A DNA stretch of 52,492 bases, taken from assembly GCA_002172485.2 (NCBI GenBank), contig NHFP02000004.1, forward strand, positions 1-52,492, read 5' to 3'. Source of the DNA: Crocinitomicaceae bacterium TMED114. GTDB taxonomy: Bacteria > Bacteroidota > Bacteroidia > Flavobacteriales_D > Sanyastnellaceae. The position numbers were made by a program, and so were the translations under genes. Positions within the stretch are counted from its first letter, which is position 1. Every line of letters begins with the position of its first letter. This document shows, in pieces, positions 42,474 through 51,476 of this stretch. The notes beneath the pieces were generated by a model. The model had not been told where the DNA came from and ran no database searches. It saw nothing but the letters and a program-made list of their open reading frames with translations.

Positions 42474-44225
42474 ATGCAAAAGCTTCATTCCCTCCTCCTC
42501 CTCTTCTCCGTGGCCATCACGTCTGCGGTCCTGCTCTCCTCCTGCAGCGGCGGAGCCTCCGGTGCCACCGGTTGGTCCTACAACGACTCCGAGAACGGCG
42601 GATTCCAGAAACTCCCCTACATCGGACAGGAGACCGGCCCCGGCCTCGTGTTCGTGGAAGGCGGCACGTTCACCATGGGCCAAGTCGAAGACGATTTGAC
42701 CGGCGCATGGGACAACATCCCGCGCCGCGTAACCGTGAGCTCCTTCTACATGGACGAGGTCGAGGTGACGAACTTCTCCTGGCTTGAATACCTCTTCTGG
42801 CTGAACCGCGTTTACGGGGATGGTTACCCGGAAATCGTGCAGCGGGCCAAGCCCGACACCCTCGTCTGGCGCGACCCCCGGGCCTACAACGAGCCTTACG
42901 TCAACTACTACCTGCGCCACCCGGCCTACCGCGATTACCCCGTTGTCGGCGTGTCCTGGTTGCAGGCCAACGATTTCTGCAAGTGGCGGACGGACCGCGT
43001 CAACGAGCAAATCATGGTTCGCGAGGGCTTCCTCGTGCACAACCCGACGGGACAGGTGGACGACAGCTACTTCAGCACCGAAGCCTACCTCGATGGACAA
43101 TATGAAGAAGCTGCGAAGGCTGCGGATGGCATCAAGGACCTCCGTCCGAACGGGGTCGGCTACCGCAACGTGGCCATGACCGATGGCATCCTGCTGCCGG
43201 ATTACCGCTTGCCGACCGAGGCCGAGTGGGAATACGCCGCGCTCAGCTTGATTGGAAACAGTGGTGAAGAGCTCATCACGAGCCGCCGGACCTACCCCTG
43301 GGATGGACACTACGTCCGGAACGACGACAGCCGTGGCAAGTTCTACGGTGAGATCAACGCCAACTTCGTTCGCGCCCGCGGTGACTACATGGGTGTGGCC
43401 GGTGCATTGAATGACAACGCCGACGTAACGGCGCCGGTCTACAGCTATGCACCCAACGATTACGGCCTCTACAACATGGCGGGCAACGTCAGCGAGTGGG
43501 TCATGGACGTCTATCGCCCTGGAACGATGCAGGATGCGCAAGAGTTCCGTCCTTTCCGAGGCAATGTCTTCTCCACCAAGCTGCTCGACAGCGAAGGGAA
43601 TGTGACCGACAAGCTGGATTACGTCGAATATGACATTGCCAGCATCGAGGTGTACATCGCGAATTACGAGGAAGAGACCGAAGGCCGCCTGACCAACGAA
43701 GGGCAGAACCTCATCGACAACCTCAAGTCCAAAATGGAAAGCGCCAACGAAGACATGGACGTCAAGCGCGTGGAAGAGGCCATGACCAAAATGGACGAGG
43801 CCCTCGACCTCATCGAGGAAAGCGAGGCGCCCTGTGCACCGGACCTGCGCCGTGGCTGGGTGACCAACATCGTCAATACGCCCGGACAGATGCGCTACCG
43901 CGAGGTCACGGTCGAGGAGAACCTCGAGCGCCGCAACTACAAAATGGCCGACAACATCGATTACCTCGACGGCGATTTGGAGAGCTCCATCTTCTTCGAC
44001 CAGAGTGAGGATGCAGACGACCTCGTCTACGACTACGGTGCAACCTCCCTGGTCAATGACCACGTTCGCGTCTACAAGGGGGGAAGCTGGAATGACCGGG
44101 TGTACTGGATCATTCCCGGAACACGCCGATTCCTGGCAGAGGACCAGAGTTCCTCGACCATTGGATTCCGCTGCGCCATGACGCGTGTTGGCTCCCCCCG
44201 CGGCAACGCGATGGGCAACAACTGA
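42474..44225 (+). CDS. gldJ: Gliding motility lipoprotein GldJ
   Basis: Outer-membrane-associated lipoprotein needed for gliding and type IX secretion. The 583-residue protein has a lipoprotein signal with lipobox LLSSC (Cys24), the GldJ-type start TGWSYNDSENGGFQ, and a formylglycine-generating-enzyme-like (SUMF1) fold: VFVEGGTFTMGQVEDDLTG, SSFYMDEVEVTNFSWLEYL, VVGVSWLQANDFCKWRT, LPTEAEWEYAAL, YNMAGNVSEWVMDVYR, VYKGGSWNDRVYW and a closing TIGFRCAM. A charged helical insertion (about residues 390-445) separates the last parts. The SUMF1 fold here is structural, not catalytic, as known for GldJ and GldK. murF follows after 74 bp. Confidence 0.93.
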   Translation: MQKLHSLLLLFSVAITSAVLLSSCSGGASGATGWSYNDSENGGFQKLPYIGQETGPGLVFVEGGTFTMGQVEDDLTGAWDNIPRRVTVSSFYMDEVEVTNFSWLEYLFWLNRVYGDGYPEIVQRAKPDTLVWRDPRAYNEPYVNYYLRHPAYRDYPVVGVSWLQANDFCKWRTDRVNEQIMVREGFLVHNPTGQVDDSYFSTEAYLDGQYEEAAKAADGIKDLRPNGVGYRNVAMTDGILLPDYRLPTEAEWEYAALSLIGNSGEELITSRRTYPWDGHYVRNDDSRGKFYGEINANFVRARGDYMGVAGALNDNADVTAPVYSYAPNDYGLYNMAGNVSEWVMDVYRPGTMQDAQEFRPFRGNVFSTKLLDSEGNVTDKLDYVEYDIASIEVYIANYEEETEGRLTNEGQNLIDNLKSKMESANEDMDVKRVEEAMTKMDEALDLIEESEAPCAPDLRRGWVTNIVNTPGQMRYREVTVEENLERRNYKMADNIDYLDGDLESSIFFDQSEDADDLVYDYGATSLVNDHVRVYKGGSWNDRVYWIIPGTRRFLAEDQSSSTIGFRCAMTRVGSPRGNAMGNN

Positions 44226-44249
44226 GTCCCACGCTCCCCTGTTCATTCC

Positions 44250-44283
44250 GAACCCCGTGATGGCTCCGAGCCTCACGGGGTTC
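44250..44283 (+). terminator. Hairpin between gldJ and murF
   Basis: A perfect 11-bp stem GAACCCCGTGA / TCACGGGGTTC (44250-44260 with 44273-44283), whose loop can pair further (GGCT/AGCC). It ends 16 bp before murF. There is no clear T run after it (GCCCGTTCTTGG), so it may be a leaky terminator or a processing/stability element. Confidence 0.45.
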
Positions 44284-44299
44284 GCCCGTTCTTGGCCCC

Positions 44300-45616
44300 A
44301 TGAAGGCGACGCCCACTTCCGCACTCCTCCAATGGTTTGACCGGTCCAACGGCGTGACCACCGACAGCCGTCAATGCGGCCCCGGCATGTTGTTCTTCGC
44401 CTTGCGCGGGAATCAGTTCGACGGGCACGCCTTTGCTACACAAGCGCTCGAAGCGGGCTGCATCGGAGCCGTGGTCAGTGACGCATCCTTGTCCGGAGAC
44501 GGGTTTCTCCAGGTCGAGGACACGTTGACCGCCCTGCAGGACCTCGCCCACATGCACCGTCAGCGGTTTTCGGGCCCCGTTTTTGGACTGACGGGCAGCA
44601 ATGGCAAAACGACCACCAAGGAACTGCTTCGCGCCGTCCTCTCGAAGCGATTTGACGTGCACGCCACGCAGGGCAATCTCAACAACCACATCGGCGTGCC
44701 ATTGACGCTCCTGTCCATGCCGGCCGACGTGCCCTTCGCCATCGTCGAAATGGGTGCCAACCACCAAGGTGAAATCGCCTTGCTCTCGCGCATTGCGAAT
44801 CCGACCCACGGCCTCATCACCAACGTGGGGCTCGCCCACCTCGAAGGATTCGGCGGTGTGGAAGGAGTCAAGAAGGGAAAGCAAGAACTCTACGTCCACC
44901 TCGCCCAGACCGGTGGGACCGCGTTGGTTCCCGCCGACGACCCGGAGTTGATGGCCCTCAGTGCACTCGACGGGTTGCAGGTACAGCAGTACCGCACGGC
45001 CGACCATCCGCCCTTGCTGTGGCGCGACGGTGAAGCACCCGACGCCCCGCTGTTCTGGTCAAGCGATGGGACGCGAATCCCTGGCCCGTGGCACGACAAC
45101 GGCACGCCGATCCCGGTTCAGTTGGAAGGACCCCACCAGTTGGCCAACATGGCGGCCGCCGTGGCTACCGGCCTCCACTTCGGTGTGACTGCGTCCGACA
45201 TCTGTTCGGCCTTGGCGGACTTCGAGCCGATCAAACAGCGCGGCGAAACCGTGTGCACGGACCGCAACACCGTCATCGTGGATTGCTACAATGCGAACCC
45301 AAGCTCTGTGGAATCCACACTGCGCGCTTTCTCGGCCGCGCGGCACACGGCGCCCCTCGCCATCCTCGGCGACATGATGGAGCTGGGCGAACATGCCGCG
45401 GAAGGGCACGCTTTGACCCGGGACGTGGCCCGGGAGTGCGGCATCGAGTGCTGGGTCGTCGGGGCAGAGTTTGCCACCCATGCCCCTGCCGACCGGACCT
45501 TCTCCGACCTGCCCGCCCTGGTGGCTGCGCTGGAAGCCGATGCGCTCCAAGGACGGACCATTCTCCTCAAGGGATCGCGGTCCATGCAACTGGAGACCTT
45601 GGTTCCCCTCCTTTGA
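44300..45616 (+). CDS. murF: UDP-N-acetylmuramoyl-tripeptide--D-alanyl-D-alanine ligase
   Basis: Adds D-Ala-D-Ala to the peptidoglycan precursor. The 438-residue Mur ligase has an N-terminal UDP-binding domain ([18 protein letters not shown]), the P-loop [14 protein letters not shown] (residues 97-110), [41 protein letters not shown], and the C-terminal [17 protein letters not shown] and [16 protein letters not shown]. Length is standard. gldJ upstream of murF is, as I remember, a conserved order in Flavobacteriia. Confidence 0.96.
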   Translation: MKATPTSALLQWFDRSNGVTTDSRQCGPGMLFFALRGNQFDGHAFATQALEAGCIGAVVSDASLSGDGFLQVEDTLTALQDLAHMHRQRFSGPVFGLTGSNGKTTTKELLRAVLSKRFDVHATQGNLNNHIGVPLTLLSMPADVPFAIVEMGANHQGEIALLSRIANPTHGLITNVGLAHLEGFGGVEGVKKGKQELYVHLAQTGGTALVPADDPELMALSALDGLQVQQYRTADHPPLLWRDGEAPDAPLFWSSDGTRIPGPWHDNGTPIPVQLEGPHQLANMAAAVATGLHFGVTASDICSALADFEPIKQRGETVCTDRNTVIVDCYNANPSSVESTLRAFSAARHTAPLAILGDMMELGEHAAEGHALTRDVARECGIECWVVGAEFATHAPADRTFSDLPALVAALEADALQGRTILLKGSRSMQLETLVPLL

Positions 45617-45654
45617 GGGCGCTCCACCGCGGCCCGAACTGTACCTTCGTACCC

Positions 45655-46932
45655 ATGGATTTCATCGCGGAATTAAAGTGGCGCGGCATGCTGCATGACG
45701 CCATGCCCGGACTCGAGGAACAACTGGCCAAGGAGCCAACCACGGGCTATGTGGGCTTCGACCCCACGGCCGACTCCCTTCACATCGGCAACCTCGTTCC
45801 TGTGATGCTCCTCGTCCACCTGCAGCGTGCCGGACATCGCCCGATTGCCCTTGTCGGTGGTGCCACCGGCATGGTGGGTGACCCCAGCGGAAAAACGGCA
45901 GAGCGACAGTTCCTCGACCTCGACATCCTGCAGCACAACCTCGATTGCCAGAAGGCCCAGCTCGAGCGCTTCCTCGATTTCGACGGTCCCGCAGCAGCAC
46001 GTGTGGTGAACAACCACGATTGGTTCAAGGACTTCAGCTTCCTCGACTTCATCCGCGATGTTGGCAAGCACATCACCGTCAACTACATGACAGCCAAGGA
46101 TTCGGTGAAGAACCGCCTCGAGGGCGGCATGAGCTTCACGGAATTCAGCTATCAGCTCGTTCAGGGATACGACTTCTACCACCTCTGGAAGGAGCATGGC
46201 TGCATGCTACAGATGGGCGGCAGCGACCAGTGGGGCAACATGACCACCGGTACCGAACTCATCCGCCGCAAAGGCCAAGGCCACGCCTTCGCCCTCACCG
46301 CACCGCTCATCACGAAAGCCGACGGCTCGAAGTTCGGCAAGAGCGAGGGCGGCAATGTATGGATTGACAAAGCCCGCACCAGCGCCTACAAATTCTACCA
46401 ATACTGGATCAATGCGGCCGACGAGGACGCCGCCCGCTACATCCGAATTTTCACCCTGCTGGACCAAGCCCGCATCGCGGAGATCGAGGCCGCACACGCC
46501 GAGAACCCGGGCGCACGCCTGCTGCAGAAAGAGCTCGCCGCCGACGTCACCCGCCGCATCCACGGTGAAGGCGACCTCCAGACGGCCATTGCCGCTACGG
46601 CCCTGCTTTTCGGCAAGTCCACCGAGGACGACCTGCGCGCCTTGCCAGAAGGCGAATTGCTGAGCGTCTTTGAAGGCGTCCCGCAACGCGAGGTGTCCCG
46701 TGACGCCCTCTCAGCCGGAATCGGCATCATCGACCTGCTCGCCGGTGGCAACGCCCCCTTCATGGCCAGTGGCGGAGAAGCCCGGCGCGCATTGAAGGAG
46801 AACTCAGTGAGCGTCAACCGCAACAAGGTCACCGCTGACAAAGTGGTCACCGACGACGATTGCATTGGCAGCGGCTTGGTGCTCCTCCAGCGCGGAAAGA
46901 AGAACTACTACTTGGTTCGGGTCACCGGCTGA
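45655..46932 (+). CDS. tyrS: Tyrosyl-tRNA synthetase
   Basis: Charges tRNA-Tyr. ATG at 45655 ([20 protein letters not shown]) gives 425 residues, the usual size; upstream codons overlap murF. Class I motifs are HIGN at residues 43-46 and KFGKS at 226-230, with tyrosine-binding [46 protein letters not shown], and a C-terminal S4-like domain ([20 protein letters not shown]). TACCTTCG lies 6 bp before the ATG and resembles a -7 box. Convergent with the PiT-like gene, 16 bp apart. Confidence 0.96.
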   Translation: MDFIAELKWRGMLHDAMPGLEEQLAKEPTTGYVGFDPTADSLHIGNLVPVMLLVHLQRAGHRPIALVGGATGMVGDPSGKTAERQFLDLDILQHNLDCQKAQLERFLDFDGPAAARVVNNHDWFKDFSFLDFIRDVGKHITVNYMTAKDSVKNRLEGGMSFTEFSYQLVQGYDFYHLWKEHGCMLQMGGSDQWGNMTTGTELIRRKGQGHAFALTAPLITKADGSKFGKSEGGNVWIDKARTSAYKFYQYWINAADEDAARYIRIFTLLDQARIAEIEAAHAENPGARLLQKELAADVTRRIHGEGDLQTAIAATALLFGKSTEDDLRALPEGELLSVFEGVPQREVSRDALSAGIGIIDLLAGGNAPFMASGGEARRALKENSVSVNRNKVTADKVVTDDDCIGSGLVLLQRGKKNYYLVRVTG

Positions 46933-46948
46933 ACGCCGCACCCCGCCC

Positions 46949-47998
46949 TCAGCCAAACAGGGCGGTCAACTCGCGTCCCTCCACTAGATACAGAAATACC
47001 ACCAGCAACACGCTGATGACCAAACCGAGGGTCGCTTTGCCCAAGTCGCTGAAGACCATGGGCCACAGACGCGAGCGGTCGAGCTCATTCAGCCGCAAGC
47101 GCAAGGCCACCTCACGGCCGGCCAACATGCCCAGGAACACCCACGTCGTACTCATGGGGACCTTGGCACCAATGCCGAAGGTGTCGAACTTGAAAATGAG
47201 CAGGACCATGCCGTAGAACAGGTCGATGAAGGTCGCCGAGCGAATGTCCGCGGTGTTGGTCTTCACCCGAACAATCTTTTGAATCTCGCCACCGCGCTGG
47301 TAGAAAATGTAGCCCAGCATGCCGACCAGCACCACCAGGGCAAACAGGAACTTCCACAGCTCGACCTCTGCAGGATCTCCGAGGTAGACCAAGATGTTAA
47401 CGAGGTCCTGCGTGAGCCACTGGCTCCAGAGGAAACCGGTAGCGGTCCACTGCGTGACGGTCCAGAACCGCTTGTCGCGCAAAAGTCCCTTGTTCTTCTC
47501 CATGGGGTGCTGGAGGAAGAACCGCTCGGTCACGCGGCTCAGAGCGATGAACGCCACAATGGCGAAGAGGAAGGCCACACCATAGCCACCCAAGCTCTTC
47601 ACGAGCATTTTGGGCAGGGCCTTGGGTGCAAAGAAGGTCAGAACCAAAAAGGTCGTACTCACCGGAATGCCCAGGCGTGTGATGGCCAGCAGAGCCAAGG
47701 GAGGCAGGACATACCAGATGGTGATGTTCGGAAAGGAAATCGGCTTGTCCGGATCCTGGAACAGTCCCGCATACTTGCCAAAGGTGAGGTCGCCTCCTTT
47801 CCCGCCGAGGTATTCACCAAGACCGAGATATCCCATGGTCACCACGATGGCCATGATGCCACCGGCAAACAGCCACAGAACCCACCAGGGTTTGTCCTCA
47901 TTCGAGGTCAGGAAGGTACCCAGCGTCTGGATGCTGTCGTTTCCAACCACGGAATAGGCGGCCAGCGTAAAACCAAGCAGGGCAATGGCGGAATCCAT
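46949..47998 (-). CDS. PiT-like inorganic phosphate/cation permease, divergent
   Basis: A 349-residue integral membrane protein with about nine helices. The N-terminal part has SVVGNDSIQTLGTFLTSN, recalling the G-x-ND-x5-GT motif of PiT carriers, and LGIPVSTTFLVLTFFAPKAL; the C-terminal part has VPMSTTWVFLGMLAGREVAL. The repeated P-(V/M)-STT suggests the internal duplication typical of PiT. A second canonical GANDVANA-type motif is not seen, so the match is partial. Transport of phosphate is therefore inference; another ion is possible. 50 bp downstream of the LuxE-like gene on the same strand. Confidence 0.6.
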   Translation of the reverse strand: MDSAIALLGFTLAAYSVVGNDSIQTLGTFLTSNEDKPWWVLWLFAGGIMAIVVTMGYLGLGEYLGGKGGDLTFGKYAGLFQDPDKPISFPNITIWYVLPPLALLAITRLGIPVSTTFLVLTFFAPKALPKMLVKSLGGYGVAFLFAIVAFIALSRVTERFFLQHPMEKNKGLLRDKRFWTVTQWTATGFLWSQWLTQDLVNILVYLGDPAEVELWKFLFALVVLVGMLGYIFYQRGGEIQKIVRVKTNTADIRSATFIDLFYGMVLLIFKFDTFGIGAKVPMSTTWVFLGMLAGREVALRLRLNELDRSRLWPMVFSDLGKATLGLVISVLLVVFLYLVEGRELTALFG

Positions 47999-48048
47999 TG
48001 CCGGCGAAACTAAGACTCGACCTCAAAGCTGCCAAAGAATCCCAAGAC

Positions 48049-49164
48049 TCAATCCACCATCAGATTGCAACCCCGAACCTCGGCGTGGTCGAATCGGCCG
48101 AGCACCTCGAATTCCCTGTGGACATGGTCCGTTGCGGGCCTCGCCAAGTCCTGCGTTGCGAGGAAACAGCAGCTCCCCAGATTGGCCAGGTCGACCACAT
48201 CCAAGCCGCCGGTGGCGCCGCTCGATGTCAGGGTCAGCGGATCGTCTGTTCGCCGCATGCGAACCCGCATCCATGGCGGGGTCCGGTAACGTCCGCCTCC
48301 AGTCGACCAAGCCTGACTCAACAGTTCCGTCATGCCGTATTCGCCCCCCACGTCACGCGCTCCGAAATGGGCGCAGAGGTGGGCGTGGACCTCCTCTCGG
48401 ACCCACTCTTTTCGGCGGCCTTTCATGCCGCCAGTCTCGATCAGAACCGCCGCATCCTCCAGTGGAGTGCGTCCTGCCTTCCGCCACACCTCAGCGGCAT
48501 CCACCAAAGCCCACGTCACCCCGATGAGCACCGGTTGACGACCGGCTTCGCGGGCGCGGTCCACAGCGGCAAAAAGCGCCTCGACGTCGTGGAGGAAAAA
48601 ACCGTCTTCCACGTCCGTCTCCGGATCCCGCCAACCTGCGGCGCGCAACTCCCGGACCATGTGGACCAAGCTGCTGTCCGGACGCTCGAGGTAGCCCGGA
48701 AGCAAGGCCAGGAGATCCGTCCCTTGGGTCCCAGGCTCTCCGAATACCTTGCGAAAAGAACGGATGCTCGACGCCCGATACAACGTGGGCGTGTGGACGT
48801 GGTGTTCGCCCTGAACCTGACCGGTGGTTCCACTGGTCCGAAATACGGCGACGGGTCCGGCATCTTCGACGCCCTCCGTGCGCACTGTATCCCACTTGAA
48901 AGCTTCCACCGGGAGGGTCGGGATTTGGGTCCAATCGGACAAGCCTTCGACTTCCTCGGCCGACCAGCCCAAAGCGTCGCACCACCGCCGGTAAGTCGGG
49001 TTCGCTGACCATTGGAACCGAAACACGTCCAAGGCCAGGGGCGCAAACGCGGTGTCGTCCGCGTCGTCCGGCCACTGGGAAATGGCGTGGAGGACCCGGT
49101 CGTAGAGCTCCTGGGCATGCGCTGCCCTGCTCCGGCTTCCGCCAACAATTCCTGCCTCCGACAT
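48049..49164 (-). CDS. LuxE/PaaK-like acyl-protein synthetase
   Basis: A 371-residue member of the adenylate-forming superfamily resembling LuxE-type acyl-protein synthetases. Visible are AFAPLALDVFRFQWSANPTY, the ATP-binding-like loop FRTSGTTGQVQGEHHV, LLALLPGYLERPDSSLVHMV, VLIETGGMKGRRKEW and GEYGMTELLSQAWSTGGG, followed by a C-terminal DVVDLANLGSCCFLATQDL. In luciferase systems LuxE activates fatty acids, but no luxC, luxD or luxAB is here, so the acyl substrate and acceptor are unknown. ATG at 49164 chosen; upstream codons overlap the divergent lipoprotein gene. Confidence 0.8.
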   Translation of the reverse strand: MSEAGIVGGSRSRAAHAQELYDRVLHAISQWPDDADDTAFAPLALDVFRFQWSANPTYRRWCDALGWSAEEVEGLSDWTQIPTLPVEAFKWDTVRTEGVEDAGPVAVFRTSGTTGQVQGEHHVHTPTLYRASSIRSFRKVFGEPGTQGTDLLALLPGYLERPDSSLVHMVRELRAAGWRDPETDVEDGFFLHDVEALFAAVDRAREAGRQPVLIGVTWALVDAAEVWRKAGRTPLEDAAVLIETGGMKGRRKEWVREEVHAHLCAHFGARDVGGEYGMTELLSQAWSTGGGRYRTPPWMRVRMRRTDDPLTLTSSGATGGLDVVDLANLGSCCFLATQDLARPATDHVHREFEVLGRFDHAEVRGCNLMVD

Positions 49165-49194
49165 GGCACCCAAATTGCGGCTTAATTTGCCGGT

Positions 49195-49707
49195 ATGTCG
49201 ACGAGGGTCTGGAGAATTTTCGGAGGGTGCGTGGGGATGTTGGCCTTGCTGCTGATCGCGGGTTGTGAGCCTCCCGTGTCTTTGCCCCCTGAGCCGCACT
49301 TGACCTCCATCGACCTGAGTACCGCTGGCGACATCGGCACGTTGGTTATCGGCTTTGAAGACGGCGACGGCAACTTCGGACTGTCCCCGGCCGACACCGT
49401 GGATGCCTTTTGCCCCACTTGTCCCTTTCACCACAACATCTTCTGCGAATACGAGGAACTGCGGGATGGCATCTGGACGCCAGTCTCCCTCGATCCGGCA
49501 CTGGGGCAAGTCCCCTTCTACTATCGGGCGCCCCGCATTGAGCCTTCGGGCCAGAACAAAGCCCTGCGCGGCACCATCACCGTCGAACTCGCACCGCGGT
49601 ATTACCTCACCTCCGCCTGGGACAGCCTGCGCTTTGCCGTGCACATCGTCGACCGCGACCTTCAGTCGAGCGACACCTTGCGAACGCCGACGGTCCTCAA
49701 GCCCTGA
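49195..49707 (+). CDS. Lipoprotein of unknown function with DGDGNFG motif
   Basis: A 170-residue protein with a lipoprotein signal: hydrophobic stretch VGMLALLLIAG and lipobox Cys24 followed by EPPVSLPPEP. The mature part begins with IGTLVIGFEDGDGNFGLSPA, a motif seen in many small Bacteroidota lipoproteins where it suggests a calcium-binding loop. It has four further Cys around CPTCPFHHNIFC. Function unknown. The start ATG lies 30 bp from the divergent LuxE-like gene; TTAATTTG 6 bp upstream is one base off the -7 box. Its end overlaps the convergent Na/Pi gene by 11 bp. Confidence 0.8.
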   Translation: MSTRVWRIFGGCVGMLALLLIAGCEPPVSLPPEPHLTSIDLSTAGDIGTLVIGFEDGDGNFGLSPADTVDAFCPTCPFHHNIFCEYEELRDGIWTPVSLDPALGQVPFYYRAPRIEPSGQNKALRGTITVELAPRYYLTSAWDSLRFAVHIVDRDLQSSDTLRTPTVLKP

Positions 49708-51379
49708 AGGTCTCGTTGAATTTGGTGGACAACAGGCCGATGCGCAGCCCGACTTCCTCGAGAAGGTCGCCCATCTCGCTGAAGGCCATCCCACTCTCAA
49801 CGGTGAACCGTCCCTTCCGGATGTTCTCACGGTGCTTGGACCGCATCTGCTCGCGGATGCCGTCCACCTCAATCAAGTTGGACTCCAAGCGGCCCATGTG
49901 AAGGTCGGCGGTTTGCAGCACTTCCTGCTCTGATCCGTTCAATTCTCCCAACTCGGACATGGCGTCGATCAACCCATCGAGCATCTGCAAGAGGCGCTTC
50001 CGCTGCTTGGGAACGAAATACACCTCGCCTTCCTCACGCTCGATCTGGAGCTCTCTGAATCGATTGGCCAACTCCACCACCTGGCCCATGTAGGCCGTCC
50101 ATTCGAGCAGGAATTGGACTTGGCGGTAGGTCGCTCCGGACAGCTTGTTCCGGGCCAACCGTTCGAGGAAAGACTTCAATTCTGTCTCGTACCGCGCGCC
50201 CAAGTTGCGGTACTCTTTGATGCGGTCTGCGATGCCTTCCCGCTTGTCGGCATCCATTTCTCCTAGCATGCCACGAATTTCGCGCCACATCTTCAGCGCG
50301 ACATCATGTTGGCGCTGCGCCTCCCGCTGCGCCTCGAGTACTTGAAGCTCGGGCACGTCCATGCCACTGGCCGTGACCATGGGGGACCGATATCCATGTA
50401 GACTGTCCCCGGGCAACAGGGTACGGGCCATCCACAGAATGGGCTTGGGGAAAAAGCCAAAGCCGAGACCGATGAAGCCGTTGAAACCGGTGTGCAGTGT
50501 GGCGAGAACAAGGGCTACTGCCAACCCGCCATCCGTGACCGGATCAAAGAACCAATGGATGCCGTCCAGGACGAAATGTAGAACAGGCAGGAACAGCAGC
50601 ACACCCAACAAGTTCACGAGGGTATGGCTCAACGCGGCACGGCGCGCCTCCCGGCCCGCCACGATGGAAGCCAAGATGGCGGTGGACGTCGTGCCCACAT
50701 TGGCTCCGAGCACCACCGCTGCGCCCACCCATTCCGTGACCACCCCCCCGGCAGCCAACGTGAAGACGAGCGCCAGCATGGCCGATGAACTTTGCAAAGC
50801 CAACGTACCCAACATGCCAATGGCGACAATGCCCAATGCCCCCATCATGCTGCCATCGTCGAAACGCCCGAGGAATCCGGCAAGTCCCGCTTCGGTAATG
50901 GGGGGCACGCCTTCTCGGAGCAGACCGAGGCCGATGAACATGAGGCAGAAGCCAATGACCGCCTCGGCGAAGGACTTGTAGCGCCGCCGCCGGGCAAATA
51001 GAAAAGGCAAAGCAGCCGCCAGCATGGGCGAAGCCAAGCCACCAATGGAGGGTTTGTCCACCGTGAGTGCCACCAGCCATCCGGTCACGGTGGTGCCGAG
51101 GTTGGCACCCAACAGCACGAAATAGGCTTCCGTCAGGCGAAGCAGCCCCACCTGCGTTAGGCTCACGCACATCACCGAGGTCACGCTGCTCGACTGGATC
51201 AAACCTGTCAGGCCCAATCCTGAGAAGTACGCGCGGCTCGGGTTGCGCGTCACCGCAGCGACAGCGCGGCGCAACCTGCTGCCCGTCAGACGCTGGATGG
51301 CCTCGCTCATGACCACCATCCCGTAGATGAACAGGGCCAAGGCGCCAATCAAGGAGAATACCTGCAACAAGGAAATCAT
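49697..51379 (-). CDS. Na/Pi cotransporter with C-terminal PhoU-like domain
   Basis: A 560-residue protein: two inverted Na/Pi-cotransporter repeats in the first 310 residues, marked by LTGLIQSSSVTSVMCVSL and GMLGTLALQSSSAMLALVFT (the QSSS signatures) and by VLLGANLGTTVTGWLVAL and VVLGANVGTTSTAILASIV. About residues 340-560 form a cytoplasmic helical PhoU-like region (LKMWREIRGMLGEMDADKRE, FSEMGDLLEEVGLRIGLL). It imports or adjusts phosphate coupled to sodium. Start ATG 51379; the frame upstream crosses a terminator and is not used. The neighbouring PiT-like gene gives two phosphate-type carriers within 5 kb. Confidence 0.93.
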   Translation of the reverse strand: MISLLQVFSLIGALALFIYGMVVMSEAIQRLTGSRLRRAVAAVTRNPSRAYFSGLGLTGLIQSSSVTSVMCVSLTQVGLLRLTEAYFVLLGANLGTTVTGWLVALTVDKPSIGGLASPMLAAALPFLFARRRRYKSFAEAVIGFCLMFIGLGLLREGVPPITEAGLAGFLGRFDDGSMMGALGIVAIGMLGTLALQSSSAMLALVFTLAAGGVVTEWVGAAVVLGANVGTTSTAILASIVAGREARRAALSHTLVNLLGVLLFLPVLHFVLDGIHWFFDPVTDGGLAVALVLATLHTGFNGFIGLGFGFFPKPILWMARTLLPGDSLHGYRSPMVTASGMDVPELQVLEAQREAQRQHDVALKMWREIRGMLGEMDADKREGIADRIKEYRNLGARYETELKSFLERLARNKLSGATYRQVQFLLEWTAYMGQVVELANRFRELQIEREEGEVYFVPKQRKRLLQMLDGLIDAMSELGELNGSEQEVLQTADLHMGRLESNLIEVDGIREQMRSKHRENIRKGRFTVESGMAFSEMGDLLEEVGLRIGLLSTKFNETFRA

Positions 51380-51418
51380 GGTCTCGGGCAGCAAGGTCGC
51401 TGAATTCAGCGGGGCCTC

Positions 51419-51454
51419 AAAACGAGAAGGGGCCGCCAGATCGGCCGCCCCTTC
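51419..51454 (-). terminator. Intrinsic terminator of the lamin-tail protein gene
   Basis: On the minus strand, stem GAAGGGGC..GCCCCTTC (8 bp) plus an inner GCC/GGC after one C.C mismatch, loop GATCT, then TCTCGTTTTG. It lies 22 bp after the stop of the right-edge gene and 40 bp before the Na/Pi cotransporter start. Confidence 0.75.
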
Positions 51455-51476
51455 ACAATTCAATTGACTGCGTGGA

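Noticed and set aside
45088-45654. N-terminal extension of tyrS
   Set aside because: It overlaps murF in another frame; TyrS homology starts at the ATG 45655.
46943-46965. Hairpin CCGCCCT / AGGGCGG between tyrS and the PiT-like gene
   Set aside because: Short stem, 9-nt loop, no T run on either strand, and partly inside the PiT-like coding region; not enough for a terminator.
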